Notes: generated from the sequence alone by a model not told the origin. A DNA stretch of 64,000 nucleotides from Myxococcales bacterium (GCA_002721815.1 PBLQ01000002.1:20492-84491); one strand, 5' to 3'; positions 1 through 9,868 are shown, numbered from the stretch's first letter. Made by a program: numbers and translations.

Positions 1-549
1 GACTGTGTTGACGGTGACACCATGTTTGGCACCTTCTTGCGCCAGTGCCATGGAGAAACCGTGGACCCCTGCTTTGGCTGCTGAATAATTGGTCTGCCCA
101 AAGGCGCCTTTTTGTCCGTTAATGGAAGAGATGTTCACCACACGGCCAAACTTTTGTGCGCACATTTTTTCGAAAACTGGGTGGGTCATGTTGTACAGGC
201 TGGCGAGGTTGGTTTGAAGAACCGCATCCCAATTGGCTTTGGTGAGTTTCTTGAAAGAACTGTCTCGGGTAATGCCCGCATTGTTGATAAGAACACTGAT
301 GGTGCCCAGTTTGGCTTCGACCTCTTCGACGAGTTGTGTGCACGATCCCACATCCGTGATGTCCACGGGCATGATTTCGAGGTTGAGATCTTCGCTCGCA
401 AAGGCTTGTTGAACGGCTTTGGCTTTTTCTGTCTCTGCTGGGAGGTGGGTGGCCACCACACGATGACCCGATCTCAACAGACAACGGCTGGTTCCTTGAC
501 CAATTCCACCAATGCCGCCCGTAACGACTGCAACTCTCTGATTTTTCAT
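1..549 (-). CDS. phaB: Acetoacetyl-CoA reductase (SDR family), 3' end cut by window edge
   Basis: The minus-strand frame opens at an ATG ending at 549 and runs off the left edge in frame (183 codons seen). The translation starts MKNQRVAVVTGGIGGIGQG, the glycine-rich NAD(P)-binding loop of short-chain dehydrogenases. It continues with INNAGITRD and ISSINGQKGAFGQTNYSAAKAG, which holds the catalytic Ser, Tyr and Lys. The GGIGGIG loop and the NITRD/INGQKGxxGQTNYxAAKAG pattern are those of PhaB, which reduces acetoacetyl-CoA to (R)-3-hydroxybutyryl-CoA with NADPH for polyhydroxybutyrate synthesis. A close relative such as FabG is the alternative, but the INGQKG stretch favours PhaB. A purine-rich AGAGGGGG lies 6 bases before the ATG. 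No other PHB gene is visible in the window. Confidence 0.87.
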   Translation of the reverse strand, partial: MKNQRVAVVTGGIGGIGQGTSRCLLRSGHRVVATHLPAETEKAKAVQQAFASEDLNLEIMPVDITDVGSCTQLVEEVEAKLGTISVLINNAGITRDSSFKKLTKANWDAVLQTNLASLYNMTHPVFEKMCAQKFGRVVNISSINGQKGAFGQTNYSAAKAGVHGFSMALAQEGAKHGVTVNTV

Positions 550-736
550 TGTTTTCCCCCTCTGGCCTGCCTGGCAGACCCTCTTCAATTATGAATTCTT
601 ATTTAATTGCGCCGATTTTAACCGGTCGCCCATATAAGTAAAGTACACGATTTTTTCTGTCCTCGGTCGATTAGCTGATGACCTGGCAAGCCAAGTTTGC
701 TAGGAACCCAATAGACCTTATGAGGGTGGGGTTAAC

Positions 737-3226
737 ATGAAAACTAAAATAAAATTAAATATTCTATCGATCTTTGTTTTTTCTGCGACCATATCTGGTT
801 GCCAACTGGAACAACTGTTTCCTGAAAAAGTGGCGGATGGCGTTGCGCGCCTGACCATACGTAATGCAGGTAACATTGTTAGCCTCATCACTGACAACGC
901 CGCTTGTGGTTTTGCCAGTGAAATGGCCAAGGCCAGTCGTCAGACCATTGGCGATATGGGTAAAGAAGGCACCGTCATCGAGACGGTCAGCAACTGCGTA
1001 CTTTCTTTTCCCCAAGAAACGGTTCTGAGCACCGACTGCCATGGCGTCCAAACGCGGGTGCGAGGTACGGTGACGGTCAGTGCAGTGCGCACACTTGAAG
1101 GCGTCTTAACTGGAAGTGATGAGTCGCCAGCATTGCCCATGCGACCTGACCCCATGGTGATGGAGCTGACGGCGGAGTTTGATAACTTTTGGGTTGGCAA
1201 TGACGATAACGGTTTAGAGCAAAAGACCGGCACCATGACTTGGACTGTGATGCCCCATGTGGCGGTGAGTAAGTCTCTGGGGGTTTGCGCCACGCCCACG
1301 ATGGATTTAACGTTCCAGGACGTCGCTTACTCCAACGTCTCTGCTCGTGCTGCTTCCGATGGCTCCGAATTTGATGTGGAAATCCCTTCGAGTCTTTTGA
1401 ATGCACAACTCGGCAAATGGGACGATGATGAAAACATGCTCTCAGGCACCATCACGGTATGGGAGAGCAATCAAACCGTGCCCAACGATGGTCTTGGCCT
1501 CGACCCTGAATACGGTGCACAAACATTTCGTGACAGTTACACCTGTGCAGAGGCCAATCCTGATTTAGCCTTGCCGGTATCTTACGAATGTCCGTCTTTG
1601 GCACCTCGATTGGCCGAAGGTGCGGCGCCCTTGTCTTTACAGGCTTTTGGTCAGTTGGTGGATGAAATCGATTTGGCTGAAGATTGTGGTTTTTCGGCAC
1701 CACACATTTTAAATAACCCAACCGTCACCGGCACCCTGGGCGAACGCGGTGGCACTGCCACATGGACCATTTCTCAGCCTTGCACCGTGACTTGGTCACA
1801 ACCCACTGTCATCGATGAGGACTGTAACGGCGTGAAAACCTATGCGCTAGGGTCCGTAACGGGCACAGGCACCAAAACCTTGAAGGGGTACGTCTCGGGT
1901 GATCCGGCAGAACCTATCGTCCCAGACAGTTGGATGCCGGCCACCGTGCAGATGAACTTGAACTTTGACAACATGTCCGTCTGGACGAGCAATGTAGACC
2001 GCACTTTTACAGTGTTGTCTGGTGAAATGGATGGCCAAATTCAGCCACGCACAGAGATGGACGAATCACTGGGTGTTTGCTCTCTAAAAATTCCCACCGT
2101 GACCTTCACTGATATGGGACTGAGTGAAATGGATATTCTCATCGAGAATGAAGGCGTTAGTTTGTCAGCCTTCATCGACTCGGGTTTGATTAACGCGCAA
2201 TCCGGACAGTTGGGGCACCTAGAAAACTGGTTGTCTGGCGATATGCTCGTGGACGGTGAAGAGGTGGCTTTGCCATTGGCTGGGAAGGAACCCATTTTTA
2301 ATCCCGATTACGACCGCGCCACGCATTATGATGCGTTCGATTGTAAAGAGAATTTCAAAAAAGTCGAAAACGACGAAGCCTGTGATTTCTCTCAAGGCAT
2401 CGGTGAGAATACGGCTCGTCTTTTGGTCCAGTCCTTGGGGCACATTGCCTCCATGGTCAACGACAGTAATGATGGGGGATTTGAAGACATGTCTGTGTTG
2501 GTGATTCCTGAAGAAGCGGAAGGTGCCGCCGGGGAGATGGGTTCCTTAACGCATGCCACAGATTTATGCGTGGTAGGTGGTACGCCCGAAGCTCGGGTTT
2601 TCGACAGCGACTGTGAACAAACCGATTCCATCGTGTCTGGTACGGCTCATGTGATCGCCAATCGACACGTCACCGGTCTGCGGGAAGACATTATTGATTT
2701 AAGCTTTCTGGAAAGCATTTTGGACATCTTCGGGGCTCAAGACGCCATGAAATCCATCACGCCGGCCAGCCAAGAAGCGGTGACCATTACCATTGATTCT
2801 GCAGATTTAACCGACTTTGTGTCGTACACCTTGGCGCGAGGCGAAATGGACCCCGTGGGAAGTTTGACCCTTCACAAAGGCGACATCAAAGGTGTGGTAA
2901 GGCCATTGATGCAAGAGCGGTCCGGTTCGCCAGGGACCTACGATATCCCAACACCAGTGGCATTTATCGAAGGTCTTGAGATTTTCAATGCCGAGGCAAC
3001 TCTGATTGGTGAAGGAAAAACCTTTAAAGTGAATATTGAGTACGCTTATTTGGACGCTCAAAACGGCAAAAGAAACGGCGAGGGCAATCACATGTCCGGT
3101 CGTATCAAGGTCAATGGCAAAATGGTGACCATTGCCGACGGTACGATACTCAACCCAGATTTTGATCAAGAGGCGTTCAACAATACCTACATCTGTGAAG
3201 AAGGTCTTTCCAGCGTTATTGAGTAA
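737..3226 (+). CDS. Lipoprotein built of three long repeats, unknown function
   Basis: 829 residues. The N-terminus has a short positive region, a hydrophobic stretch and a lipobox (ATISGC), so it is a predicted lipoprotein with Cys near residue 22. The mature part is three divergent copies of about 265 residues. Each copy holds spaced cysteines and ends in a similar block: LDPEYGAQTFRDSYTCAE, FNPDYDRATHYDAFDCKE and LNPDFDQEAFNNTYICEE. Each also contains an SxSLGVC- or LLNAQ-like landmark, such as SSLLNAQLG, SGLINAQSG and AYLDAQNG. The family is not recognised; the repeats suggest a beta-rich surface protein. The start is supported by GAGGGTGGGG before the ATG. The gene stands alone, divergent from phaB. 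The 187 bases upstream hold no motif I can name. Confidence 0.8.
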   Translation: MKTKIKLNILSIFVFSATISGCQLEQLFPEKVADGVARLTIRNAGNIVSLITDNAACGFASEMAKASRQTIGDMGKEGTVIETVSNCVLSFPQETVLSTDCHGVQTRVRGTVTVSAVRTLEGVLTGSDESPALPMRPDPMVMELTAEFDNFWVGNDDNGLEQKTGTMTWTVMPHVAVSKSLGVCATPTMDLTFQDVAYSNVSARAASDGSEFDVEIPSSLLNAQLGKWDDDENMLSGTITVWESNQTVPNDGLGLDPEYGAQTFRDSYTCAEANPDLALPVSYECPSLAPRLAEGAAPLSLQAFGQLVDEIDLAEDCGFSAPHILNNPTVTGTLGERGGTATWTISQPCTVTWSQPTVIDEDCNGVKTYALGSVTGTGTKTLKGYVSGDPAEPIVPDSWMPATVQMNLNFDNMSVWTSNVDRTFTVLSGEMDGQIQPRTEMDESLGVCSLKIPTVTFTDMGLSEMDILIENEGVSLSAFIDSGLINAQSGQLGHLENWLSGDMLVDGEEVALPLAGKEPIFNPDYDRATHYDAFDCKENFKKVENDEACDFSQGIGENTARLLVQSLGHIASMVNDSNDGGFEDMSVLVIPEEAEGAAGEMGSLTHATDLCVVGGTPEARVFDSDCEQTDSIVSGTAHVIANRHVTGLREDIIDLSFLESILDIFGAQDAMKSITPASQEAVTITIDSADLTDFVSYTLARGEMDPVGSLTLHKGDIKGVVRPLMQERSGSPGTYDIPTPVAFIEGLEIFNAEATLIGEGKTFKVNIEYAYLDAQNGKRNGEGNHMSGRIKVNGKMVTIADGTILNPDFDQEAFNNTYICEEGLSSVIE

Positions 3227-3316
3227 TATGTATCCTTTACATCATGACCCAGCTTTTAAGTACGCCGTATAGGAGTATATAGTTTAACGTGTAACAGTTC
3301 AGTGAAGAGAGGATTT

Positions 3317-4216
3317 ATGGTTCCACACCGTCTACTCATTTACCTTTTTATCAGTGTACTCATGGGATGTCCTAACGCACCTGAGGAATCGGAAAGCAAT
3401 GAAATCCCACCTAAAGAATGGGATAAAACCCATTTTGACGCCGGCATTGCCCATCAAGACGCTGGTACGCTCAATCAAGACGCTGGTGCGCTCAATCAAG
3501 GGCGAACCGATGCTGGAGTTGAGTCTGTAGGGCCCATCTCCGGAACTCATTTCTTTAAAGTTATTGGTTATTTACGTCTTGGCTTCAGCATTTATGGCCC
3601 CTTAGGAAAATTTGCCCTGGATCAAAGTAATTCCACCACGCCAAGCTTCACCGTAACAGAAACAACGAATAACGAGAACCACCGCATTGTCACTTTTGAT
3701 TTTGGTGAAGGGGGTTTTGATGGGTATTACTCAATTTTTAATGAAACATTCGATGAGGAAGGCAATTTCGTTTCTGGCAACTTCGGAGGAGACCCACTCA
3801 GCTATTCCTGTGACTATAGCGATGAGCAGGTGACATGCTTGTACGTTGAATACGATTGGGTTTGTGAAGATGTTTTTGACCTGAATGGCAACTTAGAAAG
3901 TAGCGACTGTGACGAGCCGCTCGGGGAGGTTGCTTTGGGCACTGCCATCAACTGCTCTTCTCTTGAGAACTCGAACACCCTCTGTAACTACAGCACTCCC
4001 GTATTATCTTGTAATGACTTGTACGATAACGATTTTAGACGCATCAATTCAGTGTGTACCGGCAGTGGAGATCTTACAGGCACCCAAAGTGAATGCACAG
4101 TAGCGGCAGAAAGTACCCTTTGCGAAATCGAGAGAGAGCAAACCCAATGTGTTCTAGAACTCGATGCGCTTTTTAATGTACAAACACCGTGCGAATCAGG
4201 GGCATCTGCGCCTTAA
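3317..4216 (+). CDS. DAG-type lipoprotein, Cys-rich C-terminal half, unknown function
   Basis: Start chosen at the ATG at 3317, preceded by AGAGAGGA with good spacing; an in-frame GTG at 3302 would add only MKRGF. The N-terminus MVPHRLLIYLFISVLMGC is a lipoprotein signal. The mature part begins with an acidic linker carrying tandem DAGxLNQ units (DNA repeat around 3467-3500) that look like a flexible spacer. The rest has at least a dozen cysteines, many in CxY or SC contexts, typical of a disulfide-stabilised exported domain. No family is recognised. It lies 90 bases after the triple-repeat lipoprotein on the same strand and may be co-transcribed. Confidence 0.75.
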   Translation: MVPHRLLIYLFISVLMGCPNAPEESESNEIPPKEWDKTHFDAGIAHQDAGTLNQDAGALNQGRTDAGVESVGPISGTHFFKVIGYLRLGFSIYGPLGKFALDQSNSTTPSFTVTETTNNENHRIVTFDFGEGGFDGYYSIFNETFDEEGNFVSGNFGGDPLSYSCDYSDEQVTCLYVEYDWVCEDVFDLNGNLESSDCDEPLGEVALGTAINCSSLENSNTLCNYSTPVLSCNDLYDNDFRRINSVCTGSGDLTGTQSECTVAAESTLCEIEREQTQCVLELDALFNVQTPCESGASAP

Positions 4217-4262
4217 AAAGCATGAGGGAAGCGATGGCCATAGCTACTTGATCGAGCGGTGG

Positions 4263-4853
4263 TCAATCGAAACCATCCCCTACAGCCATACTTTTCCTGA
4301 GAGCGCGATACAAAACATGTTGACCCAAGGGATGTCCATTAGGAAGTGACGGATGGGTAAAGTGGTGTTGTGGATGGGGCTGCATGCCTATTTTCTGCAT
4401 GACTGCGATAGACGCTTTATTCTTTACCGGGGTGAACGCGAAGATTTCATGGTGCCCCCAGTGCTCAAGGCCATGTTTTAAAATGGCTTTGGCCCCTTCG
4501 GTGGCGTAACCGTGTCCCCAAAATTGTTGATGCAATCGCCACATGATTTCGGTGCAGGGGGTGAAATACGAACGAAAGCGGGGCGTTCCCAGACCCATGA
4601 AGCCCACCAGCGCCCCGGTGTCCTTGAGTTCAACTGTCATTAAGCCAAGCCCTTCGTCTTGGGCCAACTCCTTGACCCGGTCGAACAGGGCTCGGCTTTC
4701 TTGTGGGCTCAGCACGTTGGGGAAATAGCGCATCACCGTTGGGTTTGCATTGAGCGAGACAAAAGAAGGCAGGTCGCGATCTTCTATGGGTCGCAAAAAT
4801 AGCCGGTGTGTTTCCACTGGGTGCATGGTGTGTTCATCTGGGCCTCGGCCCAT
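4263..4853 (-). CDS. GNAT-family N-acetyltransferase (RimJ/RimL type)
   Basis: About 196 residues with the layout of Acetyltransf_3 proteins. It opens with ETHRLFLRPIEDRDLPSFVSLNANPTVMRYFP, followed by a central LVGFMGLG strand and EIMWRLHQQFWGHGYATEGAKAIL. That last block is the acetyl-CoA pyrophosphate-binding Q/RxxGxG/A region. Such enzymes acetylate N-terminal or small-molecule amines; the substrate cannot be read from the sequence. It starts 5 bases after the smc stop with no clear ribosome-binding site, so translation is probably coupled to smc. A second ATG at 4826 begins at HPVETHR and may be the true start. Confidence 0.85.
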   Translation of the reverse strand: MGRGPDEHTMHPVETHRLFLRPIEDRDLPSFVSLNANPTVMRYFPNVLSPQESRALFDRVKELAQDEGLGLMTVELKDTGALVGFMGLGTPRFRSYFTPCTEIMWRLHQQFWGHGYATEGAKAILKHGLEHWGHHEIFAFTPVKNKASIAVMQKIGMQPHPQHHFTHPSLPNGHPLGQHVLYRALRKSMAVGDGFD

Positions 4854-4858
4854 ACAGG

Positions 4859-7800
4859 TTAAACGGCAACCTGTTGTTTGACGTTCACATTGACTGATTT
4901 CGAAATGCCGGGCTCTTCCATGGTGATGCCGTACAAATTGTCTACCACTTCCATGGTACGTTTGTTGTGGGTGATCACAATAAACTGGGACAAGCTGGAG
5001 ATGCTCTTCACCATATCACTGAACCGGCCCACGTTGGCTTCATCGAGTGGGGCGTCAACCTCATCGAGCAAGCAGAATGGCGAGGGTTTGATCAGGAAGA
5101 TGGAGAAAATCAAGCTCACCGCGGTAAGCGCCTTTTCGCCACCGGACATTAACGCCACTGAACCCAGTTTTTTACCTGGAGGCTGTGCGTAAATCTCCAC
5201 ACCGGTGTGTAACATGTCGGTGGGGTCGGTGAGAGCCAACCACGCTTTGCCGCCACGGAACAGCTTTGGAAAGACTTGTTGGAAGTTTTCGTTGATGGCG
5301 TGGAATGCCTCTTCGAAACGCTTTTTGGTGGTTCTGTTGATTTTGGCGATGGCTTTTTCCAGCTGTGCCAATGCGTGCGTGAGGTCGTCCATCTGGTTGG
5401 TGAGGAAGTCGTAACGTTCCTTGACTTCGTGGTACTCATCGATGGCCGTCAGGTTGATTTCACCCATGCGATGAATGGTTTGACGCAATTCGGTGAGGTG
5501 CTGGGTGGCCTCTTTACCGAGTCTTGGCAAAGCTTGGTAATCAGTGAGGACTTCGGTGAGCGCCAACTGATAACGGTCTTGAATACGTTCCACCAGGGTG
5601 GCCATGGCAATTTGGGTTTCTTGCAGGCGCATGGAAACTTGGTGCAACTCGTCGGAAATGCCTTCGATGCCTTGGCGGCGTTCACGGTAAACGCTCTCTT
5701 TGGCCCGAACGTTGCTGAGTTCGGTTTCGTAGGCTTCTTTCACCTCATTGAGCTGGACCACCAATGCTTGGCGTTTTTCTTTTTCTTCTTCGATGCTCGC
5801 TTTTACGCCTTCGATTTCTTCGGAGAGCCCTTGAGCCTCTTTTTGACTTTCGAGGATTTGCTCGCTCAAGGCATCACGGCGGGTAGCGAACTCATTGTGA
5901 CTGCGTTCGTGGTGGGCGATGGAGCGTTGGAGATTTTCGCGACGCTCATGAATCGCAGCCACTTGTACCCGCAAGTCGGTCACAACGGTATTTTGGGCTT
6001 CGTAATCTTGTTCCAAGTTCCCCATGGCTTCTTGGGTCTCAAGCACGCTCTGGGCCAAGCTGTCGTGTTTCTCGAGTGCCTCAGACCAAGTGGCTTGCTG
6101 GCCGCTCATTTCATCGTCCAGGACTTGGAGGTTGTGATCGAGGCGGTCTTTGTCCGCCCCACGTTCCGTTTTGACGGAGCGGAAACGCTGTAAATCATTC
6201 TCATGCTTGTGAAGGTCTTTCTCCCAAGCGACGATTTGCAAGGACAGTTGGTTGTAGCGGTGGAGCAGCTCGTTTTCTTCTTGAACCAACAAGTCGATGG
6301 TATCGGACATGCTGCTGCGCTCGGTCTCTGCTTCGTCCAACTGGTTTTGAAGTCGGGTGACGCGGGTGGTGAGCTCTCGGATTTCACGCTTTTGAGCCAA
6401 TAGGCCGGTGAGGGCTTGATTTTCCACCCCACCGGTTAAGGTGCCGTCTTCATGAAAGACTTTGCCTTTGCGGGTGACCAAAATGAGGCCTCGGTCCATG
6501 GCTTCTTCCCAGTGGGCCAAAGCAATGTCTGCATCGCGTACCAGCAGTGTGCGACCCAGAACCCAGGCTGCCAGTTCATTGGCTGGCTGTCGGCTTTTCA
6601 CTTCATCGAGCAAGGGTGTGGCCCATTCTTTATAGTGCTCGGGCATTTCCATGGCTGGGGGTGTGTGCTCTTGCAACACGTAAAAATCGGCACGGCCCTG
6701 GTTTTCTTGTTGGAGATATCGGGCGTAGTGGAGTGCTGTTTGGGCATCATTGACCACCACGGCTTGAAGTTTGCGGGTTAACGCTGCTTCCACGGGCAGT
6801 TCGAGGTCTTTGGGCACATCGAGCAAATCCGCCACCAGGCCATATACATTCTCATCTGCCTCGGCTTCTTTAGGTAACGCTTTCTGCATCACGGCACGAA
6901 CGCCCTCTGGGCTTCGTTCGTAGCGATCGGCAATTTCTTCGATGGAGTGAAGGCGGCTCTGGGCTTGGTTCAGCTTTTCGTGCAGGGTGAGTCGAACGGC
7001 CTCTTTCTCGGACATGACCAAACGCTGGGCTTCCAATTCGGTGCGAATCTCTTGCAGGCGCTCACTGTCGGTTTGTTTCTGATTTTTACCACTGGCGAGT
7101 TCCTGGGTGACCGTTTTGATGTGTTCATCGGTTTCGGCAAAATTGTCATTGGCCTCAATGAGTTCGGCCGAAATGCGGAGATGACGTTCTGCCAAATCCT
7201 TTTTGCGGTGCTCGAGGTTCTGAATGTGACTTTGGGCACTGGCTGCTTTGGTGGCAAATTGCATTTGCTCTGCTTTTTGCGCTTCAATGTTTTGGACAAA
7301 CTCATCCCGACGGCCTTGGATTTTGTTGAGCGTCTCTTGGGAGGCGGCGAGGGCCTCTTCTTTTTCAGCGACCCCTTGTGCCAGGTTGTTGATGTCCTGA
7401 TCGAAGGATGATTTTTCGGAGGTGATGAGCTCGATTTGGCCGGCGATGCGTTGGGTTTCATCATAAGCCTGTTGTTCCCGACGTTTCGCGGCCTCGATAC
7501 TTTCTAAGCCATGTCCAATCTGTTGCTCAGATAGCGCCAATCGGTTGTCGGACTCGTAGATATCGCCCTGAATGGTGCCGATGCCTTGCTCTTTGTCGCG
7601 GAGGTTTTCCCGGGCGAGCTCCACTTCTTGCTCGAGGCTTGAGATGGCTTCTTTTTCGGCCACAACCTTTTCGTTTAATTCAGCCTCAGTGCGGGTCTCG
7701 TGCCCTGATTTGGCCATGAGCTCAAAGTAGCGATGGCTGGCTTGATGCAGTTCTACTTCTCTGATTTCGGTCTTGAGCTTTTTGTAACGCTCGGCTTTTT

Positions 7801-8437
7801 TCGCTTGGCGATAGAGTGAGTTGATGCGTTTTTGCATCTCTTGGGTCACGTCAGACACCCGCTCCAGGTTTTGGCGGGTGGCGGCCATGCGGCGTTCGGC
7901 CGCCTGCCGGCGGGCTTTGTATTTGGTAATTCCAGCGGCTTCTTCGATAATTTGCCGGCGGTCTTCAGATTTGCTGCTGACGATCATGCCCACGCGACCC
8001 TGCTCAATGATGGAGTAGGCCTTGGTGCCCACGCCCGTTCCCAAGAAGAGGTCGGTGATGTCTCGCAAACGGCAGCCGTTGCGGTTGATTTCGTATTCGG
8101 ACTCGCCCGTGCGATATAGGCGTCGAGTGACTTGGATGTCTTCAAAGTGAGAGTATTCGGCCGGTACGTTTTTGCCATCATTCTCAAGGGTGAGGGTGAC
8201 TTCAGCCATCCCCAAAGGGCCACGGCTTTCAGAACCGTTGAAAATCACATCTTGCATCTGGCCGCCACGCAGGTGTTTGGCACTTTGCTCGCCCATGACC
8301 CACCGCAAGGCGTCTACGATATTGGATTTGCCGCAGCCGTTGGGCCCCACCACACCGGTGATGCCATCTCGAAAGTTGAGCTCTACGGGGTCCGCAAAAC
8401 TTTTGAATCCTTGAATTTCAAGCTTCTTGATTTTCAT
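4859..8437 (-). CDS. smc: Chromosome segregation ATPase SMC
   Basis: 1192 residues, full length for bacterial SMC. The N-terminal head carries Walker A GPNGCGKS at residues 31-38. A long coiled coil follows, then a hinge around residues 510-670 (SPEGVRAVMQKALP onward), then a second coiled coil. The C-terminal head has the ABC signature LMSGGEKAL and the Walker B PFCLLDEVDAPLDEAN. SMC forms a dimer that loads with ScpA and ScpB to organise and segregate the origin region; scpAB are not in this window. The start overlaps the upstream TPR gene by 20 bases, and the GNAT gene follows after 5 bases, so the three form one minus-strand unit. Confidence 0.98.
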   Translation of the reverse strand: MKIKKLEIQGFKSFADPVELNFRDGITGVVGPNGCGKSNIVDALRWVMGEQSAKHLRGGQMQDVIFNGSESRGPLGMAEVTLTLENDGKNVPAEYSHFEDIQVTRRLYRTGESEYEINRNGCRLRDITDLFLGTGVGTKAYSIIEQGRVGMIVSSKSEDRRQIIEEAAGITKYKARRQAAERRMAATRQNLERVSDVTQEMQKRINSLYRQAKKAERYKKLKTEIREVELHQASHRYFELMAKSGHETRTEAELNEKVVAEKEAISSLEQEVELARENLRDKEQGIGTIQGDIYESDNRLALSEQQIGHGLESIEAAKRREQQAYDETQRIAGQIELITSEKSSFDQDINNLAQGVAEKEEALAASQETLNKIQGRRDEFVQNIEAQKAEQMQFATKAASAQSHIQNLEHRKKDLAERHLRISAELIEANDNFAETDEHIKTVTQELASGKNQKQTDSERLQEIRTELEAQRLVMSEKEAVRLTLHEKLNQAQSRLHSIEEIADRYERSPEGVRAVMQKALPKEAEADENVYGLVADLLDVPKDLELPVEAALTRKLQAVVVNDAQTALHYARYLQQENQGRADFYVLQEHTPPAMEMPEHYKEWATPLLDEVKSRQPANELAAWVLGRTLLVRDADIALAHWEEAMDRGLILVTRKGKVFHEDGTLTGGVENQALTGLLAQKREIRELTTRVTRLQNQLDEAETERSSMSDTIDLLVQEENELLHRYNQLSLQIVAWEKDLHKHENDLQRFRSVKTERGADKDRLDHNLQVLDDEMSGQQATWSEALEKHDSLAQSVLETQEAMGNLEQDYEAQNTVVTDLRVQVAAIHERRENLQRSIAHHERSHNEFATRRDALSEQILESQKEAQGLSEEIEGVKASIEEEKEKRQALVVQLNEVKEAYETELSNVRAKESVYRERRQGIEGISDELHQVSMRLQETQIAMATLVERIQDRYQLALTEVLTDYQALPRLGKEATQHLTELRQTIHRMGEINLTAIDEYHEVKERYDFLTNQMDDLTHALAQLEKAIAKINRTTKKRFEEAFHAINENFQQVFPKLFRGGKAWLALTDPTDMLHTGVEIYAQPPGKKLGSVALMSGGEKALTAVSLIFSIFLIKPSPFCLLDEVDAPLDEANVGRFSDMVKSISSLSQFIVITHNKRTMEVVDNLYGITMEEPGISKSVNVNVKQQVAV

Positions 8438-9293
8438 TCAGTTCTTTTCCTTGCTGAGGTTCCAAATTTAAAAAGATGTTCAACCAACGGGGGTCTTTTT
8501 TGAAGCGGTGAAAGACAGGGTCGTTTTCTGCCCACACACGCACGCTTTCTCCGTGGTTGAGGTAAATGCGGTGAATCACATCCAATGATTCGGTATCTCG
8601 GCCCTCATCTGCCAACAATGCGGCCATTCGGAAGAGGGCGTGGGGGTTTTCGGGCTCTAAATCGATGCCTTTTTGAAGCGATTTCTTCGCTTCGCAAAGC
8701 AGGCCCTTCATGTGGTAACAAACCCCCAAGTCAATCCACGCTTCCATGGTGTCCGGTTTCTGGGCCAATACGGTTTTGAGCTCTTGGATGGCGTCCATGA
8801 ACTGCCCGAAAGTCATGTAGAGCCCAGCCAACTCTTGCCGGGAGGGCATGTCGTTGGGGTCGTGTTCGATGGCCATTTTGTAGGCTTCCATGGCCTCTGA
8901 CGGGCGACCCAATTCGCCCATGGTGTAGCCGATTTGGCCGTGAACATCCGGAAAATGCCAGTCTTTTTGGGCCACTTGCTTGAGCAGGTCCAAGGAGAGG
9001 TTTCGGCTGTGGTGCAGGAGAAAGGCCGCCAAGTTAAAATAAGATTCTTTGGGGTCATCATCGATTTCAATGCTTTTGATGTAAGCCTGCAGCGCTTCCA
9101 GCAGCAGGCCTTTTTCGGCATAGACGGTTCCGAGATTGTCCATGGCATGTGCCGCGTTGGGGTCAGATTCGATGGCTTTTTCAAATTCTAAGGTGGCTTC
9201 GTCTAGCCAGCCGCGATCCGCCAATTGGATGCCCCGCGCATTGTGCCGATCAGCTTTGTGTTTTTTATCTTTTGGAAACTTATCTTTTGTCAT
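8418..9293 (-). CDS. Tetratricopeptide-repeat protein
   Basis: About 291 residues from the ATG at 9293. An in-frame GTG at 9323, with AGGG 9 bases before it, would add ten residues and cannot be excluded. The N-terminus is Lys-rich (MTKDKFPKDKKHKADRHNARG) without a signal peptide, so it is cytoplasmic. At least six TPR units follow, for example AMDNLGTVYAEKGLLLEALQAY, IGYTMGELGRPSEAMEAYKMA and IDLGVCYHMKGLLCEAKKSL. A C-terminal segment reads WAENDPVFHRFKKDPRW. TPR arrays bind other proteins; the partner is unknown. Position upstream of and overlapping smc suggests co-expression, though a functional link is only inference. Confidence 0.9.
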   Translation of the reverse strand: MTKDKFPKDKKHKADRHNARGIQLADRGWLDEATLEFEKAIESDPNAAHAMDNLGTVYAEKGLLLEALQAYIKSIEIDDDPKESYFNLAAFLLHHSRNLSLDLLKQVAQKDWHFPDVHGQIGYTMGELGRPSEAMEAYKMAIEHDPNDMPSRQELAGLYMTFGQFMDAIQELKTVLAQKPDTMEAWIDLGVCYHMKGLLCEAKKSLQKGIDLEPENPHALFRMAALLADEGRDTESLDVIHRIYLNHGESVRVWAENDPVFHRFKKDPRWLNIFLNLEPQQGKELNENQEA

Positions 9294-9323
9294 GAAACTT
9301 AAAGTAAATCCTGAAGAAATCAC

Positions 9324-9868
9324 ATGCTAGATCCCTAATTAATAAGGATCTCCGAAAACCAATTATTAATGGATTGCTTGAAGGTTTCTGTCAATAACGT
9401 CGAGAGAAAAGTTGTTTCCCACGGGTGCTTTTGGGGGAGAAACTGATGTCTCCAGGCCGATGGCACCCGTCACATGGACGGTGGAGCGGGTGTTGGTAGC
9501 CTTTTGTGCACGAGACCCAAGTGCCCCGATGTGACCCTGAAGCGCAACCTTGCGGCCGGTGAATACCATCGGGCCAAAGCATGCCACCAGGGCGGGTTTT
9601 GCGTCTGGGCTAACGAGGGTGGGGCGGAAGGCTGATAAAGCCTGCCACCCCCACCAGACCAGAGGCGCCATCATCCGATTGGCGCCCCCACCAAAGCCTT
9701 GAAAAGTCTTGGATAGGAGACTTCTCGCCCTGCGGCGATACCACAATGGGCGCATCTAAGCTCAGGATCCCGTTGCGTCACCCCTTTAAAGGTGTACAAA
9801 TCGGCCGAGGGCCACGCATTTGGGTGGTCCATGAAAACCGCTTTCGAGCGCAAAAAAAGGAAAGCACG
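9324..9868. other. 545-base gene-free stretch upstream of the PPC lipoproteins
   Basis: No convincing gene. A minus-strand open frame (about 9366-9755) has no family features, no sensible ribosome-binding site and Arg/Pro/Gly-rich composition, and is best read as non-coding. Near the right end lies TTTAAAGGTGTACA (9785-9798), which recurs at 12459-12472 in the leader of the paralogous gene. It is therefore likely part of a shared control region. No known riboswitch consensus was recognised. Confidence 0.5.
9785..9798 (+). promoter_or_regulatory. Shared upstream element, copy 1 (TTTAAAGGTGTACA)
   Basis: A 14-base sequence found 71 bases before the start of the first PPC lipoprotein gene. It is repeated exactly at 12459-12472, 77 bases before the start of the second. 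The flanking sequence differs, so the match looks conserved rather than a simple leftover of duplication. The function is unknown; a regulator site or leader-RNA element would fit. Confidence 0.4.

Noticed and set aside
5276..6193. Plus-strand open frame of about 305 codons
   Set aside because: Lies wholly inside smc on the opposite strand, is Phe- and Leu-rich and reads as the antisense shadow of coiled-coil codons.
9366..9755. Minus-strand open frame of 129 codons upstream of the first PPC lipoprotein
   Set aside because: No family features, Arg/Pro/Gly-rich composition, no ribosome-binding site, and it overlaps the likely control region of the lipoprotein gene.
9640..9868. Possible c-di-GMP or other riboswitch in the leader of the PPC lipoprotein gene
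   Set aside because: AAAGCC-like fragments occur, but the conserved core sequences and paired stems of known riboswitch classes could not be found.
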